64,000 nucleotides of DNA from Phocoena phocoena (Eukaryota > Chordata > Mammalia > Artiodactyla > Phocoenidae). The DNA is taken from NCBI RefSeq assembly GCF_963924675.1, contig NC_089220.1, forward strand, positions 84,819,168 through 84,883,167, written 5' to 3'. Below are positions 35,508 to 46,894 of the stretch, piece by piece (the first letter of the stretch is position 1; each line of letters opens with the position of its first letter). Below the pieces are notes generated by a model. It worked only from the letters and a program-made list of their open reading frames with translations. It did no database searches and was not told where the DNA came from. A program made the translations under genes and the position numbers.

Positions 35508-35631
35508 GAATTCCCTGGCGGTCCAGTGGTTAGGACTATGCGCTTTTATTGCTGAGGACCTGGGTTCAATGCCTGATCAGGGAACTAAGATTCTGCAAGC
35601 CATGCATTGCGGCCAAACAAACAAAAAAACG
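35508..35631 (+). mobile_element. CHR-class tRNA-derived SINE, short type
   Basis: Forward head 'gggaattccctggcggtcca', A-rich end 'ccaaacaaacaaaaaaac'. Duplication 'aggtaaagga' at 35497-35506 and 35632-35641. Confidence 0.9.
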
Positions 35632-35641
35632 AGGTAAAGGA

Positions 35642-35760
35642 AAACTGGATTGTGGTGATGGCAAAACTATAAATTTAGTAAAAATAATTGAGTTGTCACT
35701 TAAAACTGGTGGGATTTATGTTACGTAACTTACACAATAAAGCCGTTAAAAAGAAAGATA
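35642..35760 (+). mobile_element. Old LINE-1 3'-end fragment, sense
   Basis: 'attgtggtgatggc' through 'ttatgttacgtaacttacac' and 'aataaagccgttaaaaa' resembles an L1 3' terminus on the + strand. Short and diverged. Confidence 0.45.
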
Positions 35761-35983
35761 AGGAAATAGGTATTTTCTCCAATTAAGTGATATTTTTGAA
35801 AGGGGGAAGCTGTTTTAGCTTTCACATTGAAATCTAGCCCATCTTGGCTTACTTTTTCTGTATGGCATGAAGTTGGGCTCAAGGCTCATATTTTTCCAGG
35901 CACATATTTACGTGGTCTAACATCATATTCAAAAGGCTTTATTTTCCCCATTAAAATGCACTGGTGTCTTGGAAAATGAGGTG

Positions 35984-35988
<5 letters not shown>

Positions 35989-36014
<26 letters not shown>
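35989..36014. repeat. (AT)n microsatellite
   Basis: Unbroken alternating AT of about 26 bp. Confidence 0.95.
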
Positions 36015-36069
36015 GGGTGGGTCTATTTTTGTTCCATTTTTTTGTCTATTCTTTTGCCAGTACCATGCA

Positions 36070-36397
36070 GGCATTTATTTATTTATTTATTTATTTTATT
36101 GCTGCCTTGGGTCTTCGTTGCTTTGAGCGGGCTTTCTCTAGTTGTGGCGAGCGGGGGCTACTCTTCCTTGCGGTGCGTGGGCTTTTCATTACAGTGGCTT
36201 CTCTTGTTGCAGAGTGCGGGCTCTAGGCACGCAGGCTTAGTAGTTGTAGCTTGTGGGCTCTAGAGCGCAGGCTCAGTATTTGTGGCCCATGGGCGTAGGT
36301 GCTCTGCAGCATGTGGGATCTTCCTGGACCAGGGCTTGAACCCGTGTTCCCTGCATTGGTAGGTGGATTCTTAACCACTGCACCACCAGGGAAGCCC
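36070..36397 (-). mobile_element. CHR-class long SINE with (TTTA)n tail
   Basis: Reverse orientation. Tail is (ttta)n at about 36074-36098, then 'ttgctgccttgggtcttcgt' to 'ccaccagggaagccc'. Confidence 0.88.
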
Positions 36398-37690
36398 ACC
36401 ATACAGTCTTGATGACACTATAATCTTTGGTAGTGTAAGCTTCCAACTTCCCATAGTACATAGAAATACAGTTGATTTTTGTACCTTGATCTTGTGTTTG
36501 ATGACCTTGCTTATTTAATTCACTTACTAGTTTGTAGTGTTTAGGATTTTCTACATACACAATTATGGTGTCTGTGAACAAAGTTAGTTTTACTTCTCCC
36601 GTAAGTCTTTATTATTATCTCTCTCTTTCTTACCCTACTGCGCTGTTTGGACTTGCAGTTCTGTGTTGAAACTAAATTTTGAGAATGGTCATTCATGTCT
36701 CCTGACCTTAGAGAAAATCGTTCAGTATTTCTTAATGGGTATTATGCTGTTGGCTTTAGGTCACACTGAGAACTTTCCTTCCAGTCCTAATTTTCTAAGT
36801 GTGGTTAAGAATGAGTATTGAATTGTATCAAATGTTGTTTTTCTATCTGCTGAGATGTTGTTTTTCTCCCTTCATTTTGTTAATTTGATTTTTTTTTTTT
36901 TTTTTTTACCGTGAGTGGGGGCTATATGGGAGTGAGAGCTGGAAATGCTGTAACAGTTTTGCATTCCTGGGAAATACTACTTGGTTGTCATAACATTTTT
37001 AATATTGGATTCAGTTTACTGATACTTCATTGAGTTTTTTTACATCTGAATTCATGAAGGATATTTTTATTTCTGATACTTTAGTTCCAGGGTTTTGCTT
37101 TCTTCATAAAACAAAAAGTGTTGGATTATCCTGTATATTCTGAGTTTGTGCAAGATAGGTTTTTTTTTCATTATGTCTTTGCTAGACTTGAGGGAAGCCA
37201 TGTAGTTTTCTTTGCTGGCAGGTTTCAAATCATAAATTCAGTTTCTCTGTTGTTCTCTATTTCATTAAATTTTTTCCTCTTAGCATTGTTTCCTTCTTTT
37301 TGCTTGCTTTTTTTTCTTTTATTTCTCATTTTTATTGAGATGTAATTGATATACAGCTCTGTATAAGTTCGTTACACGACATGATGACTTGACAGACATA
37401 TACTGTGAAATGATTGCCACAATAAATTTAGTTAACATTCATCTTTTCGTATAGATAATCCCATTTTTTTTCCTTTTCTTGAGAACTTTTAGGAATTACT
37501 ACCTTAGCAACTTTCAGATATACCATGCTGTAGTGTTAGCTAGAGTCATCATCTTGTGTATCCCCAGCACTTATTTATCTTATAACTGAAAGTTTGTACC
37601 TTTTGATCCCCTTCATTCACTTCCCCTGCCCTTCATCCCGTCTCCCTGACACTGGTAACCACTGATCTGATTTCCTTTCATGGTTTTCTT
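36398..37690 (-). mobile_element. Old LINE-1 fragments, antisense
   Basis: Antisense ORF2-like text to about 37310, then a second L1 3' end from 37320 ('ttttattgagatgtaattga', 'gacttgacagacatatactg'). At least two old copies are joined here. Confidence 0.6.
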
Positions 37691-39120
37691 TTTTTGAATT
37701 TTATTTTATTTTTTTATACAGCAGGTTCTTAATAATTATCTGTTTTATACATATTAGTGTGTATATGTCAATCCCAATCTCCCAATTCATACCCCCTCCC
37801 CGGCTTTCCCCCCTTGGTGTCCATACGTTTGTTCTCTGCATCTGTATCTCGTATTTCTGCCTTGCAAACTAGTTCATCTGAACCATTTTTCTAGATTCCA
37901 CATATATGCATTAATATACAATATTTGTTTTTCTCTTCCTGACTTACTTTACTCTATATGATAGTCTTTAGGTCCATCCACATCTCTACAAATGACCCAC
38001 GTTCATTCCTTTTTATGGCTGAGTAATATTCAATTGTATATATGTACCACATTTTCTTTATCCATTGGTCTGTCAGTGGACATTTAGGTTGCTTCTGTGA
38101 CCTGGTTATTGCAAATAGTGCTGCAGTGAACATTGGGGTGCATGTGTCTTTTTGAATTATGGTTTTCTCTGGGTACCCAGTAGTGGGATTGCTGGGTCAT
38201 ATGGTAATTCTATTTTTAGTTTTTTAAGGAACCTCCGTACTGTTCCCCATAGTGGCTGTATCAATTTAGATTCACACCAACAGTGCAAGAGGGTTCCTTT
38301 TCTCCACACCCTCTCCAGCATTTGTTGTTTGTAGATTTTCTGATGATGCCCATTCTGACTGGTGTGAGGTGATAGCTCATTGTAGTTTTGATTTGCATTT
38401 CTCTAATGATTCGTGATGTTGAGCATCCTTTCATGTGTTTGTTGGCAATCTGTATATCTTCTCTGGAGAAATGTCTGTTTAGGTCTTCTGCCCATTTTTG
38501 GATTGGGTTGTTTGTTTTTTTGATACTGAGCTGCATGAGCTGCTTGTATATTTTGGAGATTAATCCTTTGTCAGTTGCTTTGTTTGCAAATATTTTCTCC
38601 CATTCTGAGATTGTCTTTTCATCTTGTTTATGGTTTCCTTTGCTGTGCAAAAGCTTTTAAGTTTCATTAGGTCCCATTTGTTTATTTTTGTTTCCCTTTT
38701 TCTAGGAGGTGGGTCAAAAAGGATCTTGCTATAATTTATGTCATACAGGGTTCTGCCTATGTTTTCCTCTAAGAGTTTTATAGTGTCTGGCTTTACATTT
38801 AGGTCTTTAATCCATTTTGAGTTTATTATTGTGTATGGTGTTAAGGAGTGTTCTAATTTCATTCTTTTACATGTAGCTGTCCAGTTTTCCAAACACTGCT
38901 TATTGAAGAGACTGTTTTTTCTCCATTGTATATTCTTGCCTCCTTTGTCATAGATTAGTTGACCATAGGTGCGTGGATTTATATCTGGGCTTTCTATTCT
39001 GTTCCATTGATCTATATTTCTGTTTTTGTGCCAGTACCGTATTGTCTTGATTACTGTAGCTTTGTAGTATAGTCTGAAGTCAGGAAGTCTGATTCCTCCA
39101 GCTCTTTTTTTTTCCCCTCA
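37691..39120 (-). mobile_element. Younger LINE-1 3' half, antisense
   Basis: From the 3' end ('ttatacagcaggttcttaat') through ORF2 in antisense; the frames at 38261-38650 and 38560-38892 read as ORF2 C-terminal side. Less diverged than its neighbours. 5'-truncated near 39120. Confidence 0.8.
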
Positions 39121-39166
39121 GGATTGTTTTGGCACTTGCTTTTGTTTTAATTTGCCTGTTTCAGTT

Positions 39167-39494
39167 CAGGGGTTGGCAGATTAAGACCTGTGGACCATAC
39201 CTAGCGTGCCTTTTTTTTTGTTGTTATGGCCTGCAGACTAAGTATGGTTTTTATATTTTTAAGTGTTTGTGGGGGGGGGACAAAAGAAAAGTAATATTTT
39301 TTCATATGTGAAAATCATATAAAATTCAAATTTCAGTGTCCATTTGTTAGAACACAGCTATGCTCACTTGTTTATTTATTGTCTTGTGGCTTCTTTTATG
39401 CTACAGTGGTAGAGTTGAGTAAAGATTGTTCAGACTTTAAAGCCTAAAAGTTTTGCTACTTAGCCCTTTACAAAAAGTTTATCAATCCCTAAGA
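39167..39494 (-). mobile_element. hAT-type MITE (MER class)
   Basis: 'aggggttggcagattaagacc' at left and 'gccctttacaaaaagtttatc' at right are the two ends of the common 'caggggtcggcaaactttttctg' MITE family. The internal 'gttagaacacagctatgctc' also fits. Diverged. A second copy in the opposite orientation lies at 58086-58292. Confidence 0.75.
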
Positions 39495-39539
39495 TAATTT
39501 ATTTTAGACCTTTTATTTCAAGCTATAAAATCCCACTTA

Positions 39540-40345
39540 GCACTGTTTTAGGTGCATTCTACAAAGTATGATTTGTTGTGTTGAAATTGTTATTAATTTG
39601 TGGTTTGGTCCTATTTTTGTCAGAGAACATGTGACTTAAAACCTTTGAAATAGAAATATATCATGACTGTGCTGTATTGTCTAGCATATGGTCTGTTTTG
39701 ATTAATACTTCAAGTATACTTAGGCAGTTGTTGGTTGTAGTGTGCTATAAGATCTTATCAGGTAAGTTTAATTCATTGTTCAATTCTTCTATCTCCTTAC
39801 TGATTTTTTGGGGGGGGGGGAGCGGTGTCTCTCCTATCAGTTACCGAGAAAGGTGTTTTAAAATCTCCCTCTATAGTTGTGGATTTTTCTGTCTTTTTAG
39901 TATTATAAATTTTTGCTTCTCATATTTTCAAGCTATATGATAAGGTACATATACATTTAGGATTGTTATGTCCTTTTGGTGAATTGAGCTCATAAAATTT
40001 TTATAATGACCCTCATTATCTCTGATGGTACTTAAAGTCTACTTTTAGTCATATTATTAAGCCACATTGGCATTCATCTGATTTTCTATTTGCATGGTTT
40101 TATCTTTTTCCCTCCTTTTATTTTCAGTCTGTCTATGTCTTTAGATTGAAGTTGTGGTTCTTTTAAATAGCTTATAGTCGGGACCTTTTTCTTTGTCCAC
40201 CCTAGACTTTTAATTGGACTGTTTTGCTCACGTGCATTTAATATTATTACTGATGTGGCTGTGCTTAAAGCATTTCATCTTGGTATTTTCTGTTTCTGTC
40301 ATCTATTCTTTCATTATCCTTCCCTGTTTTCATTTGGATTACGTT
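39540..40345 (-). mobile_element. LINE-1 ORF2 fragment, antisense
   Basis: Ordered antisense L1 phrases ('gatgacc...ctcattatctctgatg', 'cagtctgtctatgtctttag'). Contains a G-run near 39810. Confidence 0.6.
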
Positions 40346-40349
40346 TTCT

Positions 40350-40645
40350 TTTCTTAAAAAATTATTTTATTTATTTATTTTTGTCTGCGTTGGGTCTTTG
40401 TTGCTGCACATGGGCTTTCTCTAGTTGTGGTGAGCGGGGGCTACTCTTTGTTGCAGTGTGTGGGCTTCTCATTGCGTTGGCTTCTCTTGTTGCGGAACAT
40501 GGACTCTAGGTGCGTGGGCTTCAGTAGTTGTGGCACGTGGGTCTAGTTGCTCCACGGCATGTGGGATCTTCCCGGACCAGGGATCGAACACGTGTCCCCT
40601 GCTTTGGCAGGCGGATTCTTAACTACTGCACCACCAGGGAGGTCC
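40350..40645 (-). mobile_element. CHR-class long SINE
   Basis: Reverse orientation, about 295 bp, 'tctgcgttgggtctttgttg' to 'ccaccagggaggtcc'. Flanked by 'gattacgtttt' / 'gattacatttt'. Confidence 0.88.
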
Positions 40646-40732
40646 TAGATTACATTTTTAAAATTCCATCCTGTGGCCTATTGGTTTTTTAGCTTTGCCT
40701 CTGTAAATTTTTTTTTTAAAGTGTTTTTACTA

Positions 40733-41062
40733 GTCTGCTCAGGTCGACATAGCAAAATATCATAGACTGGGTGACTTAATAAAAATTTATTTTCTCACGT
40801 TTCTGGAGGCTGGAAAGTCCAAGTAATGTTTTTTGGTAGGGTTCAGTTTTGTTGGGAGGTCTTATCCTGGGTTGTAGTACCCTGGGTTGTAGACAGCTGC
40901 CTTCTAGCTGTGTCCTCACGTAGAGAAGAGAGAGACTGCCCACCTTTATGACCTCATTTAACCGTAATTACTTCTTCAAGACCCTATCTCCATGTATAGT
41001 CACAAGGGGGTTAGGGCTTCAGTGTATGAATTTGGGAGGGGACACAATTCATTCTTTAGCAG
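40733..41062 (+). repeat. Ancient interspersed repeat (possibly LTR/MaLR type)
   Basis: 'agtctgctcaggtcgacata ... atagactgggtgacttaata ... ctggaggctggaaagtccaa ... ggttagggcttcagtgtatg' is a well-known mammalian interspersed-repeat pattern. No coding part is present. Class assignment is from memory and uncertain. Confidence 0.6.
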
Positions 41063-41305
41063 TGGTTGTAGAGATAATTATGTGCATTCTTAATTTATCA
41101 AGTAGAATTAAATTAATATTATAGCAGTTCATGATCAGCTAATGTCCTTGTTGTTCATGTCCCTAGATATGTTATAAACCCCCCCAAATGTTTTTATTTG
41201 CTTTAATCAGTCAGTAGTCATTTAAATAAACGTAAGAAAAAGCCTTTTATATTTACTCACGTTTATTTTTCATGGGTCTTCTCATTCATTCCTGGATCCA
41301 TTTTC

Positions 41306-41685
41306 TTTCTTTTTTTTTTTTTTAACTTAGCTTGCTACTTAAAAATATATATATTTATTTATTTAATTAATTTATTTTTTTTTGGCTGTGTTGGGTCTTA
41401 GTTGTGGCATGTGGGATCTTTGTTGAGGCCTGTGGGATCTTTCGTTGTGCTGCAGGGGCTCTTCATTGTGGCGCACGGGCTTCTCTCTAGTTGTGGTGTG
41501 TGGGTTTTCTCTCTTCTAGTTGTGGCATGTGGGTTCTCTAGTTGAGGCGTGTGAGCTTAGTAGTTGTGGCACGCGGGCTTAGTTGCCCCAAGGCATGTGG
41601 GATATTAGTTCCCAGACCAGAGATCAAACCTGCATCTCCTGCGTTAGAAGACAGATTCTTTACCACTGGACTACTAGGGAAGTCC
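41306..41685 (-). mobile_element. CHR-class long SINE with perfect 15-bp duplication
   Basis: Reverse orientation, 380 bp. 'cctggatccattttc' occurs at 41291-41305 and 41686-41700. The body has extra 'tctctagttgtggtgtgtgg' words. Confidence 0.92.
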
Positions 41686-42334
41686 CCTGGATCCATTTTC
41701 GTACTAGTTCATTTCCTATTAGTCTGAAGAACTTCCTTTAGTATTTTTTTAGAACTTTAAAAAAATAAGATGTAATTCACTGCTATATAATTCACCCTTG
41801 AAAAGTGTTCAGTTTAGTGATTTTTAATATATTCACCAAATTGTATAGTCATGACCACAGTCATTTTAAGGACGTTTCAGCACTCCAGAAAGAAACCCTG
41901 TGTCCTCTACTAGTCACTCCGCATTTTCCTCCAGCCAGTATTCAACCCCACCCACCGATATGCAACCACCAGTCTCTCTTTTGTCTCTGGATTTGCCTTT
42001 TTTGGACATTAAATGGGATCATACAGTATGTGGTCTTTTGTGCTTTACTTAGCATAATGTTTTCAAGGTTCATGTTGTAGCATGTATCTGTACATAATTC
42101 CTTTTATTACTGAATAATATTCTGTTTAGATACACTACATTTTATTTATCCATTTATTACTTGGTAAACATTAAGGTTGTTTCTGCTTTTTGACTATTAG
42201 AAATAATGTTGCTATGAACATTTGTGTGCAAGTGTTTGTATTGAATAAGTTGTGGATGTTCATAAGCCCATTCTTTCCCCACTGAATTTATTGTCTTGGC
42301 ACCCTTGAATTGAATTCAATTGAAAATCAATTGA

Positions 42335-42474
42335 GGGACTTCCCTGGTGGTCCGTTGATTAAGACTCCTTGCTCCCAGTGCAGGGGGCACAGGTTTGATC
42401 TCTGGTCAGGGAACTAGGATCCCAAATGCTGCATGGCACTGCCTTAAAAAAAAAAAAAGAAAAGAAAAGAAAAA
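42335..42474 (+). mobile_element. CHR-class tRNA-derived SINE, short type
   Basis: Forward head 'gggacttccctggtggtccg', tail of a's and 'aaaag' repeats. Duplication 'aaaatcaattga' on both sides (42323-42334 and 42475-42486). Confidence 0.92.
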
Positions 42475-42908
42475 AAAATCAATTGATATAAAAGTGGGCA
42501 GGTATTACTGAACCTTGAATTCTGTTCAGTTGATTGGTATGTTTAGCTTTATGCTGATTACTGTAGCTTTGTAGTAAGTTTTGAAATTGGGAAGTATGAG
42601 TCCCCATTTGTTTCTATTTTTCAAGATACTTTGAGTTATTTTAGGGTCCCTTGCATTTCTATATGAATTGTACAATCAGCTTCTCAATTTTTACAAAAAT
42701 CCCAGGTGGAGCGTTGATAGGGATTGTGTTGACTCTGCAGATCACTTTTGGGGAGTATTGCTGTCTCACCTATATTAAGTCTTCTAGTATGAAACTGCGG
42801 AATATTTACCCTTTTTTTTTTCTTTTTTTTTTAGGTTGGCTTTAATTTTTTTCCAACAGTTGTATAATTTTCTGTGTAAAAGCCTTACAATTTTTTGGTT
42901 CAGTTAAG

Positions 42909-43130
42909 TTTTTTTTTTTTACATCTTTATTTGAGTATAATTGCTTTACAATGGTGTGTTAGTTTCTGCTTTATAACAAAGTGAATCAGTTATACATATA
43001 TTCCCATATCTCTTCCCTCTTGCATCTCCCTCCCTCCCACCCTCCCTATCCCACCCCACCAGGCGGTCACAAAGCACTGAGCTGATCTCCCTGTGCTATG
43101 CGGCTGCTTCCCACTAGCTATCTACCGTAT
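42909..43130 (-). mobile_element. Extremely 5'-truncated young LINE-1 inside an old L1
   Basis: About 220 bp of L1 3' end, same type as the copy at 7599-8194, entered the old L1. Flanking words 'gttaagttttt' (42904) and 'gttaagtgttt' (43131) look like its duplication. Confidence 0.8.
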
Positions 43131-43524
43131 GTTAAGTGTTTTATTCTTGTTGATGCTGTTGTAAATAGAGTTGTCTTCTGAATTTCATTTTTGACGTTTG
43201 TTCCTAGTGTGCAGGATTACAGTTATTTTGCTGTGTGTTGATCTTGGATCCTGCAATCTTGCCAAACTCATTTATTCCAATAGTTCTTTTAGTGGATTTC
43301 TTAGGACTTTTAGTTCTGTATCCACAGAGTTTAGTATCTCTGGGGAGTTCTGGAACCAGTCTCCCTCAGAACTGGGGGCCAGCTGTATACAAGATCATGT
43401 CATCTACAAATGGAGTTTTTTTTTTTACTTCTTTTCAATCTGGATGTCTTTTATTTCTTTTTATTGCCTGATGTCCTTGGCAGATCCTCTAGTATAATTA
43501 CTGTAAGTAAAAGTGGTGAGAACT

Positions 43525-43620
43525 AATATCCTTGTCTTGTTTCAGTCTAAGGAAGTAGTATTTTTTATGAAGTATGAATTCTTTCAGATGTCTGAAAATG
43601 TCTTTAGCCTTGAAGGCTTC
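43525..43620 (+). ncRNA. mir-626-like segment (possible MIR626 orthologous locus)
   Basis: 43586-43604 reads agatgtctgaaaatgtctt, which differs from my recollection of human miR-626 by one base (third position, a for c). Upstream text (ttgtcttgtttcag..., ggaagtagtatttttta) and downstream text (gccttgaaggctt) also resemble the human precursor. Human MIR626 lies in an MGA intron and is thought to derive from an L1, as here. The hairpin looks weakened: about ten pairs with one bulge can be formed between gtctaaggaa and ttctttcagat. It is more likely the homologous L1 segment than a proven microRNA. Confidence 0.4.
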
Positions 43621-44000
43621 TTTTGGTAGATCTAGAACACTATGTTGACTCTTTAAATGCTTTATGATGGATCTCATTCATTGTCTTCTGTTTTAGTGTT
43701 TCCAATGAGTAGTTAGTCTGTTCTCATAGTTTTCTCTGTAGTCTCATGTGTCTTTTTTTCTTCCTTGCTTATAAGGTTTTTCTCTTGATGTTTTTTTCAG
43801 CTGTCTGGTCTTCATGTACCTAGGTATGATTTTCTGCTTGGTGTTTGCTGAGCTTTTGGATCTGTGGATTAAAATCTTTCATTTTTGGAATATTTTTGTT
43901 CAGTTTCTCTTCAAATGTTTCTCCTTTCTTTCTCCTACCTTTTTGGAGGTGCAACTGCTAGTATGTTAAATCATCTGATGTGTGCTATAGGTCTCTGACA

Positions 44001-45521
44001 CTTCTTTTGCTTTTCCTTTTTCTCTATCCTTCAGTCTAGATGATTTGTAAATTTCAGCTCACCTCAGTTTTAAGGGTAGGATTGAACTCCTTTCAGACAG
44101 GGCCTTGGGATCTAAGTGCTGTGAGAATGTAAGTTTCTGATTTCAGGCCAAATTTCTGCATCACTAGAAATTCTGCAAAAGTCCCCTGGAGGATAATTGG
44201 TGGGAGCAAGGACTTGTCTTCTCTTTGAGGTCCTCCAGATCTAGTCTGCCCATACTCAGGCATTAATAGTTTGGTTTCTCTGTGTTTCCGCAAAGATTCT
44301 TTGCCTATAACAGCTTTTTTCTCTCTTCACTTGTGCTTCAAGCAATGTAAATGCCACTGAGGGTTGAAAGCAATAGCAATCTGTGGTAACTTGGAGAAGG
44401 CTGGTCCCTCTCTGGAATTCAGTTCATTTAAACTTACTTGTACCCAGAGGTCTTCAGTGACTTTAAAGAAAGAATAGGATTTTGAGTTTATCTAGTGTTT
44501 TGTCATTGTTATGGCAGAAGTTATGGTCTTTGTGAACTTCTGTATTCTAACTGGAAGTGGAAGTCCTCCATTGAAGAATTTTTGAGTAAGGTCAAGATCT
44601 TAAGTCAGTTTTGCAAGGAACAAGTAGATACAGATCGATTTAATGGTTACTTTTGCATATTTGAGGTAAATGAAAGTTTTACAGATAAAGTGACTTTAAC
44701 TGGGTTAGTGAGTAGTTCTAACCTGTCCTCAAGATACATGGGTATAGTTTATGTGCTTTCAGTGATGAATTGGGAGAAATGAGAAACTAAAAAGTTTGTT
44801 TTGTTTTTTGATGAATTATAAACACTTAAGTCGAGACAGGTTATATGTCCTTGCCTTCATCCTCCCTGTCCTTTTATTTTGGAAGAACTAATGCTGGATT
44901 CTTTACATTGAAAGTGAGTTTTGCAATTTTAAATTTGAAAAATCACCTGGCACCAACATTGGGACTACAATGAAAAAACTACTGGCTTGTACATTTAAAA
45001 ATGGTTAAAACGTTATGTTTTATGTTACATGAATTTTATCTCAATTAAAAAAATCAGTGAGCTGTTTGAAAGGCCCTTCCTGATGTTTATTTTAATTTTT
45101 AATTGTAACGGACATTTGTTTGTTTTTATTGGCAGTTGTTGATCAGTGTGTACATTACTAGAGTCTGATTTTGGATCAGTGCAAGCTTTCAAAATTGAGT
45201 TCATTTGAAGAATACCATTAGCAGAAAACATGTTATAACATATCTTGCTTTTTGATTTAGTGATGAGAGTTACTTGTTAAAACTTTACCCTTTAGTTTAT
45301 ATATTTTTCAAGAGAAATTGACAGAATATGTAAAAGTGTGATGTTGATAAACTGTTTTTGAGAACCTTGTTATACAGTGGTTTTTTTTTTAATGAATGGC
45401 TCTTAAAATCTGATGTGATTTTACTTGGTTTCCAACAGTCTTTTTTTTTTTTCTTTCCCCTCCTGAGTGTTATTTATGGATAGTTCTGTCCTTTTTAACT
45501 CTCCCTCCCCTGTCTCTCCAG
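44001..45521 (+). other. MGA: 3' end of the long MGA intron
   Basis: Mostly unique. 44960-45060 ('acgttatgttttatgttaca ... ctcaattaaaaaa') resembles an old sense L1 3' end. A pyrimidine-rich acceptor tract runs up to 45521. Confidence 0.45.
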
Positions 45522-46470
45522 TCTTGTTGGCAACAATTTTGAAGATGGCTCCCATGTAACATCACCATTAAACCCAAATGAAAACTTCAATGTTGTCATT
45601 AAAGAAGAGCCTCTAGACGATTATGAATATGAACTTGGTGAGTGCCCAGAAGGGGTCACTGTGAAACAGGAAGAGACAGATGAGGAAACAGATGTGTACT
45701 CAAACAGTGATGATGATCCTATACTAGAGAAACAGTTGAAGAGGCACAATAAAGCTGATAAACTAGAAGCTGACCATCCTTCTTCTAAATGGCTACTACC
45801 AAATAGCCCATCAGGTGTTGCTAAAGCTAAAATGTTCAAATTAGATGCTGGAAAGATGCCAGTAGTCTATCTGGAGCCCTGTGCTGTCACCAAAAGCACA
45901 GTGAAGATTTCTGAGCTCCCTGATAACATGCTTTCCACATCTCGGAAGGATAGAACTTCTGCGTTGACAGAATTAGACTATTTGCCTACGTACATTGAAA
46001 ATTCTAATGAGACTGGCTTCTGCTTAGGCAAGGAATCAGAAAATGGTCTTAGAAGACATTCACCGGATCTCAGAGTGGTACAAAAATATCCCTCACTTAA
46101 AGATCCTCAGTGGAAATATCCTGATATATCTGACAGCATTAACACAGAAAAAATACTTGATGGTTCAAAGAGTTCAGTTGGGGACTCATTTTTAGGAAAA
46201 GAAGACTTGGGCAGAAAGAAAAGTATGCTTAAGATTTCAACAGCCTCCAAGACTGTGAATGCTAATCAGAATGCCCCTCCAAGTGTCCCTGGAAAAAGAG
46301 GAAGGCCACGAAAACTGAAACTTTCTAAGGCAGGGCGGCCACCTAAAAACACAGGAAAATCTTTAACTTCTACAAAGAACACTCCTATGGGCCCTGGGAG
46401 TACCTTTCCAGATGTGAAACCTGATCTGGAAGATGTAGATGGTGTTCTCTTTGTTTCCTTTGAATCGAAG
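45522..46470 (+). CDS. MGA: MGA coding exon 2: acidic/SUMO-motif region and AT-hook-like motifs
   Basis: Acceptor 'ctctccag' ends at 45521; donor cgaag|gtaaga. The exon completes Ser355 (ag|t) and encodes residues 356-671, ending in phase 0 after SFESK. Visible features: SUMO-type motifs IKEE at 381-384 and VKQE at 402-405, set in a strongly acidic stretch (EETDEETDVYSNSDDDP); a basic GKRGRPRK segment at 612-619 with the AT-hook core RGRP at 614-617; and a second hook-like AGRPPK at 625-630. The region between T-box and these motifs is low-complexity and likely disordered. The sequence matches the known MGA protein order, so assignment is firm. Reading through the donor gives only a short intron-encoded tail and is not expected. 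Confidence 0.95.
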
Positions 46471-46693
46471 GTAAGATTGTCATTTTCAGCATTCTTTCCA
46501 AGGTCAAATAATCATCATTGAATTGTATACTGGCTGATAACTAACTAAGAATATAGTTACTGTGAATGCATCCATTATGCGAGGTTGTGTGCACCGGGAG
46601 GGGAGTATCTCCAAAATATTGGGTTAACAGGCATTACTTAAGGTATTTGTTTGAATGGACTTAAAAAATTATGTATGTTTTGATTACGATTTT

Positions 46694-46880
46694 GGGGTTT
46701 TTTTGTGTGTGTGGCCTCTCCCGTTGCGGAGCACAGGCTCCGGACGTGCAGGCTCGGCGGCCATGGCTCATGGGCCCAGCCGCTCCGCGCGGCATGTGGG
46801 ATCCTCCCGGACCAGGGCACGAACCCGCGTCCTCTGCATCGGCAGGCAGACTCTCAACCATTGTGCCACCTGGGAAGCCC
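46694..46880 (-). mobile_element. Cetacean-type SINE in an MGA intron
   Basis: Reverse copy, slightly shortened at the 3' body. Perfect 14-bp duplication 'ttgattacgatttt' at 46680-46693 and 46881-46894. Confidence 0.93.
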
Positions 46881-46894
46881 TTGATTACGATTTT

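Larger units (their letters stand above)
41750..44000 (-). mobile_element. Old LINE-1, antisense, with nested insertions
   Basis: L1 3' region at 41750-42250 ('ataattcacccttgaaaagt'), then antisense ORF2 ('gatcttggatcctgcaatct', 'aagatcatgtcatctacaaa') to about 44000. Diverged. Contains a SINE (42335-42474), a younger L1 scrap (42909-43130) and the mir-626-like segment near 43525-43620. Confidence 0.7.

Noticed and set aside
38261..38892. Two antisense open frames of 129 and 110 residues
   Set aside because: Both are L1 ORF2 fragments in overlapping frames, separated by a frameshift.
46471..46521. Extension of MGA coding exon 2 past its donor
   Set aside because: The gtaaga donor is strong and the next exon joins in phase. 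The extra residues are intron translation.
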